This document shows, in pieces, positions 8,800 to 17,616 of a DNA stretch of 64,000 bases. The stretch is from Chitinophagaceae bacterium UBA1930 (GTDB lineage Bacteria; Bacteroidota; Bacteroidia; Chitinophagales; Chitinophagaceae): positions 248,001 to 312,000 of the forward strand of contig DDFK01000004.1 of NCBI GenBank assembly GCA_002337145.1. Reading direction: 5' to 3'. Every line of letters starts with the position of its first letter. Position 1 is the stretch's first letter. The notes beneath the pieces are model-generated. The model had not been told where the DNA came from. It saw only the letters and a list, made by a program, of their open reading frames with translations, and searched no databases. Made by a program: the position numbers and the translations under genes.

Positions 8800-10386
8800 A
8801 TGAAATACGAAAAAGAAATAAACCGCCGCAGGACTTTTGCCATCATTTCGCACCCCGATGCCGGTAAAACCACGTTGACAGAAAAGCTGTTGCTTTTTGG
8901 TGGTGCCATCCAAACGGCTGGAGCGGTAAAAAGCAACAAGATCAAGAAACACGCTACGAGCGATTTCATGGAAATTGAACGCCAGCGTGGAATTTCGGTG
9001 GCCACTTCGGTAATGACGTTTGAATATAACAATAACCTCATCAACCTGCTGGATACACCCGGGCACAAAGACTTTGCAGAAGATACCTATCGTACACTCA
9101 CCGCTGTTGACAGCGTGATATTGGTAATTGACAGCGTAAATGGTGTGGAAGACCAGACCCGCCGCCTGGTAGAAGTATGCCGCATGCGTGATACGCCCAT
9201 TATTGTTTTTGTAAACAAAATGGACCGTGACGGAAAGAACCGTTTTGACCTGATGGAAGAAGTGGAAAGCGAACTCAAACTGTCGCTGCACCCCATGACC
9301 TTTCCCATTAACAGTGGTAAGGAATTTAAAGGGGTATATAACCTGTTTGATAAAACGCTTTCGCTTTTTACCGCAAGTACCAAAGGCGATGATGAAGACA
9401 CGATTGCAATTGATGACCTGAACGATAAGTTACTCGATGAAAAAGTAGGCGAACGCGATGCCAGTACCTTACGGGAAGATGTGGAACTGATTGATGGCGT
9501 ATATGGTGCCTTAAATAATGCCGATTACCTGGCAGGCAAAATCTGTCCCGTATTTTTTGGCAGTGCCGTAAACAATTTTGGTGTAAAGGAAATGCTGGAC
9601 ACATTTATACAAGTGGCACCAAAACCTTTGTGCAGGCAAACCAGTGCAAGGGAAGTTTGCCCCGAAGAAGATAAATTCAGCGGTTTTGTTTTTAAGATAC
9701 ATGCCAACCTCGACCCCAAACATAGGGACCGTATTGCCTTTATGCGTGTATGCAGCGGCAGGTTTGAACGCAACAAATATTACCACCACGTACGTATGGA
9801 CAAGGATGTGCGTTTCAGCAATCCCTATTCTTTTTTGGCAAGAAGCAAAGATGTGATTGAAGATGCTTACCCGGGCGATGTAATCGGTTTGTTCGATACG
9901 GGCAATTTTAAAATAGGCGATACATTGACCGAAGGAGAAGACTTTTTCTATACAGGCATCCCTACTTTTTCACCAGAGATATTCAAGGAACTGGTGAACA
10001 AAGACCCCATGAAAACAAAGCAGTTGGAAAAAGGCGTACAGCAGTTAACCGATGAAGGCGTGGCACAGTTGTTCACCCAATTTGGCGGCAACCGTAAAAT
10101 TATCGGTTGCGTGGGCGACCTCCAGTTCGAAGTGATACAATACCGCTTGCTGCACGAATATGGTGCCGCTTGCGAGTTCCGCACACTGCCTTTCTATAAA
10201 GCCTGTTGGTTAACAAGTAAAGACGAAAAAAAGCTGGGCGAGTTCCTGCGTTTCAAGCAACAGAACAGCGGCGAAGACAAAGATGGCAACCCCATTTACT
10301 TGGCCCAGAGCGAATGGTTCCTCAATACCGAGATGAACAACAACCCCGATATAGAATTCCATTTTACCAACGAAGTGAACAAATAA
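8800..10386 (+). CDS. prfC: Peptide chain release factor 3
   Basis: A 528-residue translational GTPase that recycles release factors RF1 and RF2 from the ribosome after termination. GTPase motifs are intact: P-loop AIISHPDAGKTTLTEKLLLF, switch II NLLDTPGHKDFAEDTYRTL and the NKMD box in VFVNKMDRDGKN. The RF3-specific segment SVMTFEYNNNLINLLDTPGH separates it from EF-G, as does the total length. The ATG at 8800 abuts a 7-bp repeat tract that forms part of the leader. The following ypdA gene starts only three bases after the prfC stop, pointing to one transcript. Confidence 0.97.
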   Translation: MKYEKEINRRRTFAIISHPDAGKTTLTEKLLLFGGAIQTAGAVKSNKIKKHATSDFMEIERQRGISVATSVMTFEYNNNLINLLDTPGHKDFAEDTYRTLTAVDSVILVIDSVNGVEDQTRRLVEVCRMRDTPIIVFVNKMDRDGKNRFDLMEEVESELKLSLHPMTFPINSGKEFKGVYNLFDKTLSLFTASTKGDDEDTIAIDDLNDKLLDEKVGERDASTLREDVELIDGVYGALNNADYLAGKICPVFFGSAVNNFGVKEMLDTFIQVAPKPLCRQTSAREVCPEEDKFSGFVFKIHANLDPKHRDRIAFMRVCSGRFERNKYYHHVRMDKDVRFSNPYSFLARSKDVIEDAYPGDVIGLFDTGNFKIGDTLTEGEDFFYTGIPTFSPEIFKELVNKDPMKTKQLEKGVQQLTDEGVAQLFTQFGGNRKIIGCVGDLQFEVIQYRLLHEYGAACEFRTLPFYKACWLTSKDEKKLGEFLRFKQQNSGEDKDGNPIYLAQSEWFLNTEMNNNPDIEFHFTNEVNK

Positions 10387-10389
10387 TAC

Positions 10390-11367
10390 TTGAGCCAAAC
10401 AGTTTACCATACCATCATTATCGGTGCAGGCCCTATAGGGCTTGCCTGTGGTTTGGAAGCTAAGGCCAAAGGGTTGGATTACCTGATCATAGAAAAAGGG
10501 AGCCTCGTAAATTCTTTGTACAACTACCCGGTAAACATGACCTTCTTTTCCACTTCCGAACGGTTGGAAATAGGGGCCATCCCATTTGTAAGCAACAATG
10601 CCAAGCCTACACGCAACGAGGCATTGGAATACTACAGAAGGGTAGCGGTTTCGGGTGCGTTGAACATACATTTGTTTGAAGAAGTGCTACAGGTAAATAA
10701 AGAAGGCGACCTGTTTGCAGTTATAAGTACCAAACAAAACTACCAGGCTCGCAACATAATTATAGCAACCGGTTTTTATGGCATACCTTATTTGTTGAAT
10801 GTGCTGGGCGAGCATTTGCCCAAAGTAACGCACTATTACAAAGACCCGCATTTCTATGCCTTTCAAAAAGTACTGGTAGTAGGTGCCAACAACTCGGCTG
10901 TTGATGCGGCTCTGGAAACATGGCGTAAAGGTGCAGATGTAACGATGGTTGTGCGGGGTGAAACCATTGGCAGGCGGGTGAAATATTGGGTAAAACCCGA
11001 TGTGGAAAACCGCATCAAAGAAGGTTCCATCAAAGCATACTTCAATTCAACCATTGTTGAAATAAAAGACAAGGAAGTAATGATACAGACACCCGATGGC
11101 GTAGTGAGTATTGCCAACGATTGGGTAATTGCAGCAACAGGCTACCAACCAGATCTTTCTTTTCTTCACAAAATCGGTATCCAACTATCTGCCGACGATA
11201 TAAAGAAACCTGTTTATAATCCCGATACACACCAAACAAATATCTTGGGCATATACCTGGCCGGCGTTATCTGTGGCGGTATGGATACGCATAGCTTGTT
11301 TATTGAAAACTCAAGGGAACATGCTGTAAAAATTATTTCGGGTATCCTAAAAAGTAGTCACTTCTAA
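10390..11367 (+). CDS. ypdA: YpdA-type bacillithiol disulfide reductase (putative)
   Basis: A 325-residue FAD/NAD(P)-dependent oxidoreductase. An N-terminal dinucleotide fold (TIIIGAGPIGLACGLEAKA) and a second one near residue 155 (VLVVGANNSAVDAALETWRKG) match the YpdA family, in which the enzyme reduces bacillithiol disulfide with NADPH. The start is the TTG at 10390: an in-frame TAA lies at 10384-10386, and the first in-frame ATG (10538) would remove the FAD-binding motif. The three-base gap to prfC suggests translational coupling. Whether the thiol is bacillithiol in this organism is inferred from the family. Confidence 0.9.
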   Translation: MSQTVYHTIIIGAGPIGLACGLEAKAKGLDYLIIEKGSLVNSLYNYPVNMTFFSTSERLEIGAIPFVSNNAKPTRNEALEYYRRVAVSGALNIHLFEEVLQVNKEGDLFAVISTKQNYQARNIIIATGFYGIPYLLNVLGEHLPKVTHYYKDPHFYAFQKVLVVGANNSAVDAALETWRKGADVTMVVRGETIGRRVKYWVKPDVENRIKEGSIKAYFNSTIVEIKDKEVMIQTPDGVVSIANDWVIAATGYQPDLSFLHKIGIQLSADDIKKPVYNPDTHQTNILGIYLAGVICGGMDTHSLFIENSREHAVKIISGILKSSHF

Positions 11368-11445
11368 TACTTCTCTCAAATAATAAACCCACGCAAGCGG
11401 TTTGTGCTTTGTTTTATTGTAATATTAAGTTTCAATATAATTTTT

Positions 11446-12174
11446 ATGAAGCATCGCTTATTAAAAGTATTGTCACTAATTGTTTGCATGTTCCTTTTTG
11501 CCAATGCAAAATCTCAGTTCAAATTAACAGATGAAACAGTTGTAAAGGATTCTTCGGGAATGGTTTACCCACCAGTAGTTTGGAAAAAAATGATGCAGTC
11601 TGGCGAGTACATCCTTAAATCCAATAAAGCAGTTACCAACAGTAATGAAATGATATTGGTAAAGCTTACACAAGCCGAAATAGACAAACGTGCCGAACAA
11701 TCACCCAAACCAAAAGAAAGCGAGGCCTTTACAACCGGCAAAACCATTGCATCGTTTAAAACACGGGACATAGACGGTAACAAGGTAAACCTGAAACAGC
11801 TAAACGCGAAAATAGTGGTACTTAATTTCTGGTTTGTTGCATGCATGCCATGCAGAATGGAAATGCCCGAACTGAATAAATTAGTAGAAGAGTATAAAAA
11901 AGACAGTGTTGTTTTTATAGCCATCTGTTTAGATCGGGAAGATGAAATAAAAGATCTGCTAAAGACCAATCCATTCAACTACCAAATAATTGATAATGCA
12001 CGTTCAATTGCAACACAGTACGGAATTACGAGCTACCCAACCAATGTAATTCTTGACAAAGAAGGCAAAGTGCAATTCCATTCATCTGGTTACGGCAGGC
12101 CGGGTGCCATACGCTTTTGGATGAAAAAAACAATTGATGCCATTAAGGCTCAAACCGATACGGCCAATAATTAG
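11446..12174 (+). CDS. TlpA-like thioredoxin-fold protein, exported
   Basis: A 242-residue protein with an N-terminal signal peptide (KHRLLKVLSLIVCMFLFANA, cleavage near AKSQ) and a C-terminal TlpA/ResA-type thioredoxin domain. The redox motif CMPC (Cys133 and Cys136) is set in VVLNFWFVACMPCRMEMPEL, and the cis-proline region is ITSYPTNVILDKEGKV. It probably reduces or isomerises disulfides in the periplasm. I start at the ATG at 11446, because upstream in-frame GTG would put 14 extra residues before the signal peptide. Residues about 20-95 before the redox domain are unassigned. It follows ypdA by 78 bases. Confidence 0.88.
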   Translation: MKHRLLKVLSLIVCMFLFANAKSQFKLTDETVVKDSSGMVYPPVVWKKMMQSGEYILKSNKAVTNSNEMILVKLTQAEIDKRAEQSPKPKESEAFTTGKTIASFKTRDIDGNKVNLKQLNAKIVVLNFWFVACMPCRMEMPELNKLVEEYKKDSVVFIAICLDREDEIKDLLKTNPFNYQIIDNARSIATQYGITSYPTNVILDKEGKVQFHSSGYGRPGAIRFWMKKTIDAIKAQTDTANN

Positions 12175-12199
12175 CTGTTCAACAAATATGGCTTAATCC

Positions 12200-12507
12200 A
12201 AATGCTGCAAAGCAGCATAAAATCAGTAATCATCCGTTCAACCTGTGCCATCCGTGTGCCATAAAACATCATGGTCTTTTGCTCTCACCCATAATGTACA
12301 TTTCAACCAATATTGGCAAATCCCCTTCTACAAAGCAGAAAAATCAGCAATCATCCATTCAACCCGTGCCATCCGTGTGCCATAAAACATCCTGGTCTTT
12401 TGCTCTCACCCATAATGTACATTTCAACCAATATTGGTAAATCCCCTTCTGCAAAGCAGAAAAATCAGCAATCATCCATTCAACCCGTACCATCCGTGTG
12501 CCATAAG
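12200..12507 (+). repeat. Tandem repeat, 121-bp period, about 2.5 copies
   Basis: The word CCGTGTGCC occurs at 12252, 12373 and 12494, an exact 121-base spacing, and flanking sequence is nearly identical. Each copy has a small hairpin (TGCTGC or TTCTRC, then AAA, then the complementary arm), a tail with ATCAGYAATCATCC and CCGTGTGCC, then a segment ending CATAATGTACATTTC. The hairpin-plus-tail part is the REP-like unit seen elsewhere in the window. The segment with GTACATTT resembles the rimO promoter box just downstream. Confidence 0.85.
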
Positions 12508-12561
12508 AATAGTTTACAAATGCCTGAAATGCCAAGGTTTTCTCCTCTCGCTGCCATAACG

Positions 12562-12569
12562 TACATTTG
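12562..12569 (+). promoter_or_regulatory. -7 promoter box for rimO
   Basis: TACATTTG is a perfect TAnnTTTG box ending 8 bases before the rimO ATG, which predicts a very short leader. A T-rich word (GGTTTTC) lies about 20 bases upstream as a possible -33 element. Confidence 0.6.
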
Positions 12570-12577
12570 CACTCTTT

Positions 12578-13885
12578 ATGAAAGCAAAGACATTAAAGCA
12601 GGACAAAGTAAACATCATCACCCTCGGTTGCAGCAAGAACCTGGTAGACAGTGAAGTATTGAGCGGGCAGCTACAGGCCAACGATTTCAACGTGGTGCAC
12701 GAGAACAAGAAACTCGACCACAATATCGTAGTGGTAAACACCTGCGGTTTCATAGACAAAGCCAAAGAAGAAAGCATCAACACCATTTTGGACCAACTTG
12801 AACTGAAACGCAGGGGCAGGCTCGATAAAGTATATGTTACCGGCTGTTTAAGTGAGCGTTACAGGAGCGACCTGGAAACGGAAATGCCCGAGGTGGATGC
12901 CTGGTTCGGCACACTGGAACTGCCTTTGATACTGAAACAATTCAACGCCGATTACAAAAGTGAACTGGTGGGCGAAAGGTTATTGAGCACGCCCAAGCAT
13001 TATGCGTACATGAAAATAAGCGAGGGCTGCAACCGTACCTGTTCCTTCTGTGCCATCCCTTTAATGCGTGGCCAGCACGTAAGTAAACCAATTGAAGAAC
13101 TGGTAAAAGAAGCAGAAGGCTTGGTACAGAAAGGGGTTAAGGAAGTGATGCTGATTGCCCAGGAACTGACCTATTACGGATTGGACATTTACAAGAAACG
13201 TGAACTGCCGAAATTGCTCGATGCATTAGCAGCAGTAAAAGGGCTTGAATGGATCCGTTTGCACTATGCCTATCCTTCAAAATTCCCGATGGAGATACTG
13301 GATGCCATGAACCGCCACGATAATATCTGCAAATACCTCGACATGCCCCTGCAACATGCGGCCAACAACATGCTCAAGGCCATGAAACGCAATATTACCC
13401 GCGAAGAAATGAGCGACCTGATACATGCCATCCGTGAAAAAGTACCTGGCATTTGCCTGCGTACCACATTGATCGCAGGCTTCCCCGGCGAAACCGAAGA
13501 CGATGTGGAAGAACTGAAGGGCTTTTTACAGGAGCACCGTTTTGACCGTGTAGGTATCTTTAGTTACAGCCATGAAGAAAACACTTCCGCACACCAGTTG
13601 GTAGATGATATACCAGCAGAAGAAAAGGAACGACGTGCCCAAGAAATTATGGAAGTGCAGCAAGAAATAAGCCTTGAAAAGAACCAGGAAAAAGTGGGCA
13701 AGACCTTCAAGGTCATCATCGACAAAAAAGAAGCAGGCCGTTACCTGGGCCGTACCGAATTTGACAGTGTAGAAGTGGACAATGAAGTAATCATTCATTC
13801 AAAAAAGAAACTAACCATTGGCGATTTTGTGAACGTAAAAATTACCAAGGCATTCGATTACGATATAGAAGGCGAAGTGGTATAG
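12578..13885 (+). CDS. rimO: Ribosomal protein S12 methylthiotransferase RimO
   Basis: A 435-residue radical SAM methylthiotransferase that modifies the conserved aspartate of ribosomal protein S12. The N-terminal UPF0004 domain supplies three cluster cysteines (Cys18 in TLGCSKNLVDSE, Cys56 in NTCGFID, Cys90 in VTGCLSERY). The radical SAM cluster motif is CNRTCSFC (Cys151, 155, 158), followed by AIPLMRGQHVSKP. A TRAM-type RNA-binding domain ends the protein. The TLGCSKNLVDSE signature separates RimO from MiaB. It has its own promoter with a -7 box directly before the start. Confidence 0.97.
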   Translation: MKAKTLKQDKVNIITLGCSKNLVDSEVLSGQLQANDFNVVHENKKLDHNIVVVNTCGFIDKAKEESINTILDQLELKRRGRLDKVYVTGCLSERYRSDLETEMPEVDAWFGTLELPLILKQFNADYKSELVGERLLSTPKHYAYMKISEGCNRTCSFCAIPLMRGQHVSKPIEELVKEAEGLVQKGVKEVMLIAQELTYYGLDIYKKRELPKLLDALAAVKGLEWIRLHYAYPSKFPMEILDAMNRHDNICKYLDMPLQHAANNMLKAMKRNITREEMSDLIHAIREKVPGICLRTTLIAGFPGETEDDVEELKGFLQEHRFDRVGIFSYSHEENTSAHQLVDDIPAEEKERRAQEIMEVQQEISLEKNQEKVGKTFKVIIDKKEAGRYLGRTEFDSVEVDNEVIIHSKKKLTIGDFVNVKITKAFDYDIEGEVV

Positions 13886-13889
13886 GGGG

Positions 13890-13948
13890 TAAATTCCAAG
13901 AAAGAAATTCCAAATAACAAAATTCCAAGAGAGAAATCCCAAATTCCG
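13890..13948. repeat. Short direct repeats with AAATTCCAA words
   Basis: Four variants of AAATTCCAAGA / AAATTCCAAATA / AAATCCCAAATTCC occur in succession at roughly 14-16 base spacing. Translated on the minus strand they give WNF-type repeats, so small minus-strand ORFs here are not genes. Confidence 0.6.
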
Positions 13949-13964
13949 TATTAATGGTAATCGG

Positions 13965-14022
13965 TGTGCTGCGTAGCAGCACAAATCAGTGAGCACCCGT
14001 TACACCCGTACCATCCGTGTGC
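13965..14022 (+). repeat. Single REP-like unit (hairpin plus CCGTGTGC tail)
   Basis: An 8-bp hairpin (TGTGCTGC, loop GTA, GCAGCACA; 13965-13983) is followed by AATCAGTGAGCACCCG and the tail ACCATCCGTGTGC. The layout matches the units at 12203, 12447, 27383, 28972 and 33578, with a different but still paired stem. Confidence 0.75.
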
Positions 14023-14204
14023 AAAAACGCTATCATCAGTAATTCGTTGAAAGCATTTAGTTAAGTGTGGTACTTATTATTGTTATTTGTGTTCCCACCA
14101 ACTGGCATCGTTCCCACAAAAATCGCTTTTCAAAACAACTCTCTTTTTTCCATATCAGCTTTAGCAAGTATTTTCGCATCCACAATTTAAAAAATCAAAT
14201 TATC

Positions 14205-15611
14205 ATGGCATACGATTTAGTTGTAATTGGAAGTGGCCCGGGTGGTTACCCTGCTGCAATCCGTGCTTCACAGTTGGGTTTTAAAGTAGCAATTGTTGAA
14301 AAGGAACTTTTGGGTGGCATCTGCCTTAACTGGGGCTGTATACCTACAAAGGCCTTGTTGAAAAGTGCCCAAGTAAATGAGTATTTGAAACACAGTGCAG
14401 ACTATGGTATCAACTCCACTGGATCCGCAGATTTTGGTGCCGTTATCAGCCGTAGCCGTGGTGTAGCCGATAAAATGAGCAAAGGCGTAACCTTTTTGAT
14501 GAAGAAGAACAAGATTGATGTGATCATGGGTTATGGTAAAGTAAAAGCCAAGGGACAAACTGAAGTAACTGCTGCCGATGGTAGCAAACAAATTATAGAA
14601 AGCAAATTCATTGTTATAGCAACAGGTGGCCGTAGCCGCGAATTGCCTAACCTTAAACAAGACGGGCAAAAAGTAATCGGTTACCGTGAAGCAATGTCGT
14701 TAAAAACACAACCTAAAAGCATCATCATTGTAGGTAGCGGTGCAATAGGTGTGGAGTTTGCCTATGTGTACAACAGCATGGGAACAAAAGTGACCATTGT
14801 TGAATTTTTGCCAAACATAGTTCCTGTTGAAGACATAGATATTTCTAAGGAACTGGAAAAGCAATACAAGAAACAAGGCATTGAAATAATGACCAACTCA
14901 TCTGTTGAAAGCCTTGATACAACTGGTGTTGGTGTAAAAGCACTGGTGAAGAAACAAGACGGCACCACCGTTACTTTAGAAGCCGATATTGTACTGAGTG
15001 CAGTAGGTGTAGTGGCCAATATCGAAAACATTGGTCTGGAAGAAAACGGCATCAAAACAGAAAAAGGAAAGATCATTGTTGATAAATACCAGCAAACTTC
15101 TTTGCAGGGCGTATATGCTATCGGTGACTGTTCACCTGGTCAAGCTTTGGCACACGTAGCCAGCAAAGAAGGCATCAATGCTGCAGAGCATATGGCTTAT
15201 ATGGAAAAGAAACATCACCACTTGCCAGAAGCCATCGATTACAACAACGTTCCGGGTTGTACTTATTGTACACCTGAAATAAGCAGCGTTGGTTATACAG
15301 AGAAGGCAGCCAAAGAAGCTGGCTATGAAATCAAAGTGGGTAAGTTTCCATTCATTGCAAGTGGTAAAGCCGTTGCAGCCGGTGCCACAGAAGGTTTTGT
15401 AAAAGTGATCTTTGATGCAAAATATGGTGAGTTCCTAGGCTGCCACATGATCGGTAACAATGTAACCGACCTGATTGCTGAAGCTGTTGTGGCCCGTAAA
15501 CTAGAAACCACGGCACACGAAATACTCAACGCCATCCATCCGCACCCAACCATGAGCGAAGGTTTGAAAGAAGCCGTTGCAGCAGCTTATGGCGAAGCAA
15601 TCGATATTTAA
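14205..15611 (+). CDS. lpdA: Dihydrolipoyl dehydrogenase (E3)
   Basis: A 468-residue flavoprotein disulfide reductase, the E3 component of pyruvate and 2-oxoglutarate dehydrogenase complexes, oxidising dihydrolipoamide with NAD. The FAD motif VVIGSGPGGYPAAIRASQLG, the redox disulfide Cys40/Cys45 in GGICLNWGCIPTKALL, the NAD motif IIIVGSGAIGVEFAYVYNSMG and the C-terminal catalytic His-Glu segment HPHPTMSEGLKEA are all intact. I use the ATG at 14205 because the frame upstream (from 14067) gives 46 residues with no homology-like character before the FAD motif. A terminator follows the stop. Confidence 0.96.
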   Translation: MAYDLVVIGSGPGGYPAAIRASQLGFKVAIVEKELLGGICLNWGCIPTKALLKSAQVNEYLKHSADYGINSTGSADFGAVISRSRGVADKMSKGVTFLMKKNKIDVIMGYGKVKAKGQTEVTAADGSKQIIESKFIVIATGGRSRELPNLKQDGQKVIGYREAMSLKTQPKSIIIVGSGAIGVEFAYVYNSMGTKVTIVEFLPNIVPVEDIDISKELEKQYKKQGIEIMTNSSVESLDTTGVGVKALVKKQDGTTVTLEADIVLSAVGVVANIENIGLEENGIKTEKGKIIVDKYQQTSLQGVYAIGDCSPGQALAHVASKEGINAAEHMAYMEKKHHHLPEAIDYNNVPGCTYCTPEISSVGYTEKAAKEAGYEIKVGKFPFIASGKAVAAGATEGFVKVIFDAKYGEFLGCHMIGNNVTDLIAEAVVARKLETTAHEILNAIHPHPTMSEGLKEAVAAAYGEAIDI

Positions 15612-15639
15612 TTCCTATTTTTTGAGTGAATAAAAAGGA

Positions 15640-15672
15640 AAAGGATTATAAGGTAACTTGTAATCCTTTTTT
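15640..15672 (+). terminator. Terminator after lpdA
   Basis: A 9-bp stem AAAGGATTA with TAATCCTTT (15640-15648 and 15661-15669) is followed by further Ts. Confidence 0.75.
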
Positions 15673-15699
15673 AATGAAGCATACCAGAAACAACAGTAT

Positions 15700-16296
15700 A
15701 TGAAAACAAGTACGCTTGTAGCGGCAGCAATGCTTTTTGTAAATGCGTCTTTTGCCCAAACATCTTACACGGACTCAATCAAAGCCCATCAAAAAAAGTA
15801 TGTGCAAGACCTGTACCCCATCATAAAAAGCGATACCGCATTCATACGCTTTTACCGCATACAGGAAACATACAGGGTAAAAGCAAAAGTGCAAATGCTG
15901 GCCAACCAGAAAACCTTTAAGATGGTTACCTCCTCGGGCATCAGCAAAGATGCGGAAAGGCTTGCCCTGGTTACGTTTACGCTAAACGGCAAACAACAAA
16001 AACTGTATGCTTACCAGTTGCTGTCGCTAAAGAACAATGCCCAAACGGCCAACCTGTTTTTTATTCCCTTTATAGACGCAACATCCAACAACGACAGCTA
16101 TGCTGGCGGTCGTTACCTTGACTTTGAATTAAAGGATATTGTAAACAATGAACTGGTGATAGATTTCAATAAGGCGTACAATCCTTATTGTGCTTTTGCA
16201 AGCGGCTACAACTGTCCCATACCACCCAGGGAAAACACATTGACCGAAGAGATAAAAGCAGGTGAGCGTTACTGGAAAGAAAAATTTCACCACTAA
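15700..16296 (+). CDS. DUF1684 domain-containing exported protein
   Basis: A 198-residue protein with a signal peptide (about residues 1-19, cleavage after SFAQ). The rest matches the DUF1684 pattern: the C-terminal half has GGRYLDFELKD, IDFNKAYNPYCAFASGYNCP and IPPRENTLTEEIKAGERYW, the conserved PYC...CP...PP.N.L cluster of the family. The biochemical function is not known. The next gene (DUF1343) begins 39 bases later on the same strand, so the pair may be cotranscribed. Secretion to the periplasm is inferred from the signal peptide. Confidence 0.85.
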   Translation: MKTSTLVAAAMLFVNASFAQTSYTDSIKAHQKKYVQDLYPIIKSDTAFIRFYRIQETYRVKAKVQMLANQKTFKMVTSSGISKDAERLALVTFTLNGKQQKLYAYQLLSLKNNAQTANLFFIPFIDATSNNDSYAGGRYLDFELKDIVNNELVIDFNKAYNPYCAFASGYNCPIPPRENTLTEEIKAGERYWKEKFHH

Positions 16297-16335
16297 TAAC
16301 AGCAACAACCCACAAATACAAACATCTTTTATTGC

Positions 16336-17505
16336 ATGGTACAGTTTGGTGTTGACATTCTCATTAACCAGGACCCATCCTGGAAAAAGCAACCCATTGC
16401 GTTGGTTACCAACCATGCGGCCACCACCCATCAGCTACAGCCATCAAGACAGGTACTGTTGCAAAACGGTTTCAATATTGTAAAGCTGTTTTCCCCCGAA
16501 CATGGGTTGGATGTAAAGGGTGTTGACGGTGCAACCATGAGCGATGGTTTCGATGAATTGACCAACCTGCCTATTACCAGTTTATACAACAACAAACTTG
16601 AACCATCGGCTGCAGATTTGGATGGTATAGACATTGTACTGTTTGATATTCCGGATGTGGGTTGCCGTTATTACACCTATTTATGGACGATGACGCATGT
16701 GTTGCAGGCATGTGCCAAACATGGCAAGCAGTTGATTGTGCTGGACAGGCCCAACCCCATATCGGGCATACTTTCACAGGCAGAAGGCCCCATGCTGGAT
16801 GAAACCAACTGTGCTTCCTTTATTGGCAGGTGGAACATTCCATTAAGGCATAGCTGCACATTTTGCGAACTGGCTTTGTATTTTAACGAGGTAAAAAACA
16901 TATATGCCAACGTGCAGGTAATTAAATGCAGCAATTGGGACAGGGAGTTTTTTCAACAGGATTGGGGAGTTGATTTTGTACCCACATCACCCGCCATCAA
17001 CCATGCATCGGCGGCACTATTGTATCCCGGCCTCGGTTTGTTGGAAGCAACCAATATCAGCGAGGGTAGGGGAACAGACCTGTCCTTTCAAATTGCAGGT
17101 GCACCCTGGATGGATGGTAACCGTATTGCATCCACATTCAACCATTTTGCTTTGGGCAATGTGCAGCTAAGCCCTATCTGTTTTACACCAACGGACAGCA
17201 AATACAAAAACCAGCCATGCCATGGCGTACAATTGCAGGTAACACATCCACAAAGCTACCTGCCTGTATTTACGGGCCTGTTGCTCATTAAACTGATAAA
17301 AGACCTGTATCCGCAACAGTTTCAATGGAAGCCGTACCCCACCCAGGTAAACCCAACGGGCAATAACCACCTGGATAAACTATTGGGCATATACCATAGC
17401 GAAAAAATATTCGATTTGCCAATGCTACGCTTTCTGCAGCAACTGGAAACCCTTACCAATGCTACTAGCTGGCAGCAATCCATTGCCCAATTTCTATTGT
17501 ATTAA
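16336..17505 (+). CDS. DUF1343 protein, NamZ-like exo-beta-N-acetylmuramidase
   Basis: A 389-residue protein of the DUF1343 family, whose characterised member NamZ removes N-acetylmuramic acid from the ends of peptidoglycan fragments. Conserved segments are IALVTNHAATTH, FSPEHGLDVKG, VLFDIPDVGCRYYTYLWTM and LDRPNPISG. No signal peptide is present: the frame is closed by TAA at 16297-16299, so the ATG at 16336 is the only early start, and mature-like sequence starts at once. That suggests a cytoplasmic enzyme working on recycled fragments, whereas many relatives are secreted. Function by family only. Confidence 0.87.
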   Translation: MVQFGVDILINQDPSWKKQPIALVTNHAATTHQLQPSRQVLLQNGFNIVKLFSPEHGLDVKGVDGATMSDGFDELTNLPITSLYNNKLEPSAADLDGIDIVLFDIPDVGCRYYTYLWTMTHVLQACAKHGKQLIVLDRPNPISGILSQAEGPMLDETNCASFIGRWNIPLRHSCTFCELALYFNEVKNIYANVQVIKCSNWDREFFQQDWGVDFVPTSPAINHASAALLYPGLGLLEATNISEGRGTDLSFQIAGAPWMDGNRIASTFNHFALGNVQLSPICFTPTDSKYKNQPCHGVQLQVTHPQSYLPVFTGLLLIKLIKDLYPQQFQWKPYPTQVNPTGNNHLDKLLGIYHSEKIFDLPMLRFLQQLETLTNATSWQQSIAQFLLY

Positions 17506-17616
17506 TAAGTACAGCCAATAAATTGGTCCGGTTTTCGTTTTAAAGCCAGTCGGCCCATCAACACAAAAAATAATAATGGGTTACCTTAACGATACCAAAC
17601 ACCAAAATATCCTTCT

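Larger units (their letters stand above)
12175..12577 (+). other. Intergenic region with repeats and rimO promoter
   Basis: These 403 bases without a gene consist mostly of a 121-bp tandem repeat (12200-12507) and then the rimO promoter. A 113-codon open frame across the repeat is an artefact of the repeat and has no family features. Confidence 0.8.
13886..14204. other. Intergenic region rimO-lpd
   Basis: The 319 bases contain two repeat elements (13890-13948 and 13965-14022) and then 180 bases before lpd in which no promoter box or gene can be firmly assigned. Confidence 0.6.

Noticed and set aside
12200..12507. Possible CRISPR array
   Set aside because: The period is 121 bases and the whole unit is repeated, with no unique spacers and no cas genes.
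12313..12654. 113-codon plus-strand open frame
   Set aside because: It is formed by the 121-bp tandem repeat and then runs into rimO in another frame; repeated peptide words mirror the DNA repeat.
13811..13996. 61-codon minus-strand open frame
   Set aside because: Its WNF-type repeats come from the AAATTCCAA DNA repeat and it overlaps the rimO 3' end.
14067..14204. 46-residue N-terminal extension of dihydrolipoyl dehydrogenase
   Set aside because: It does not resemble a targeting or lipoyl domain; the FAD fold begins at the ATG at 14205 as in other bacterial E3 enzymes.
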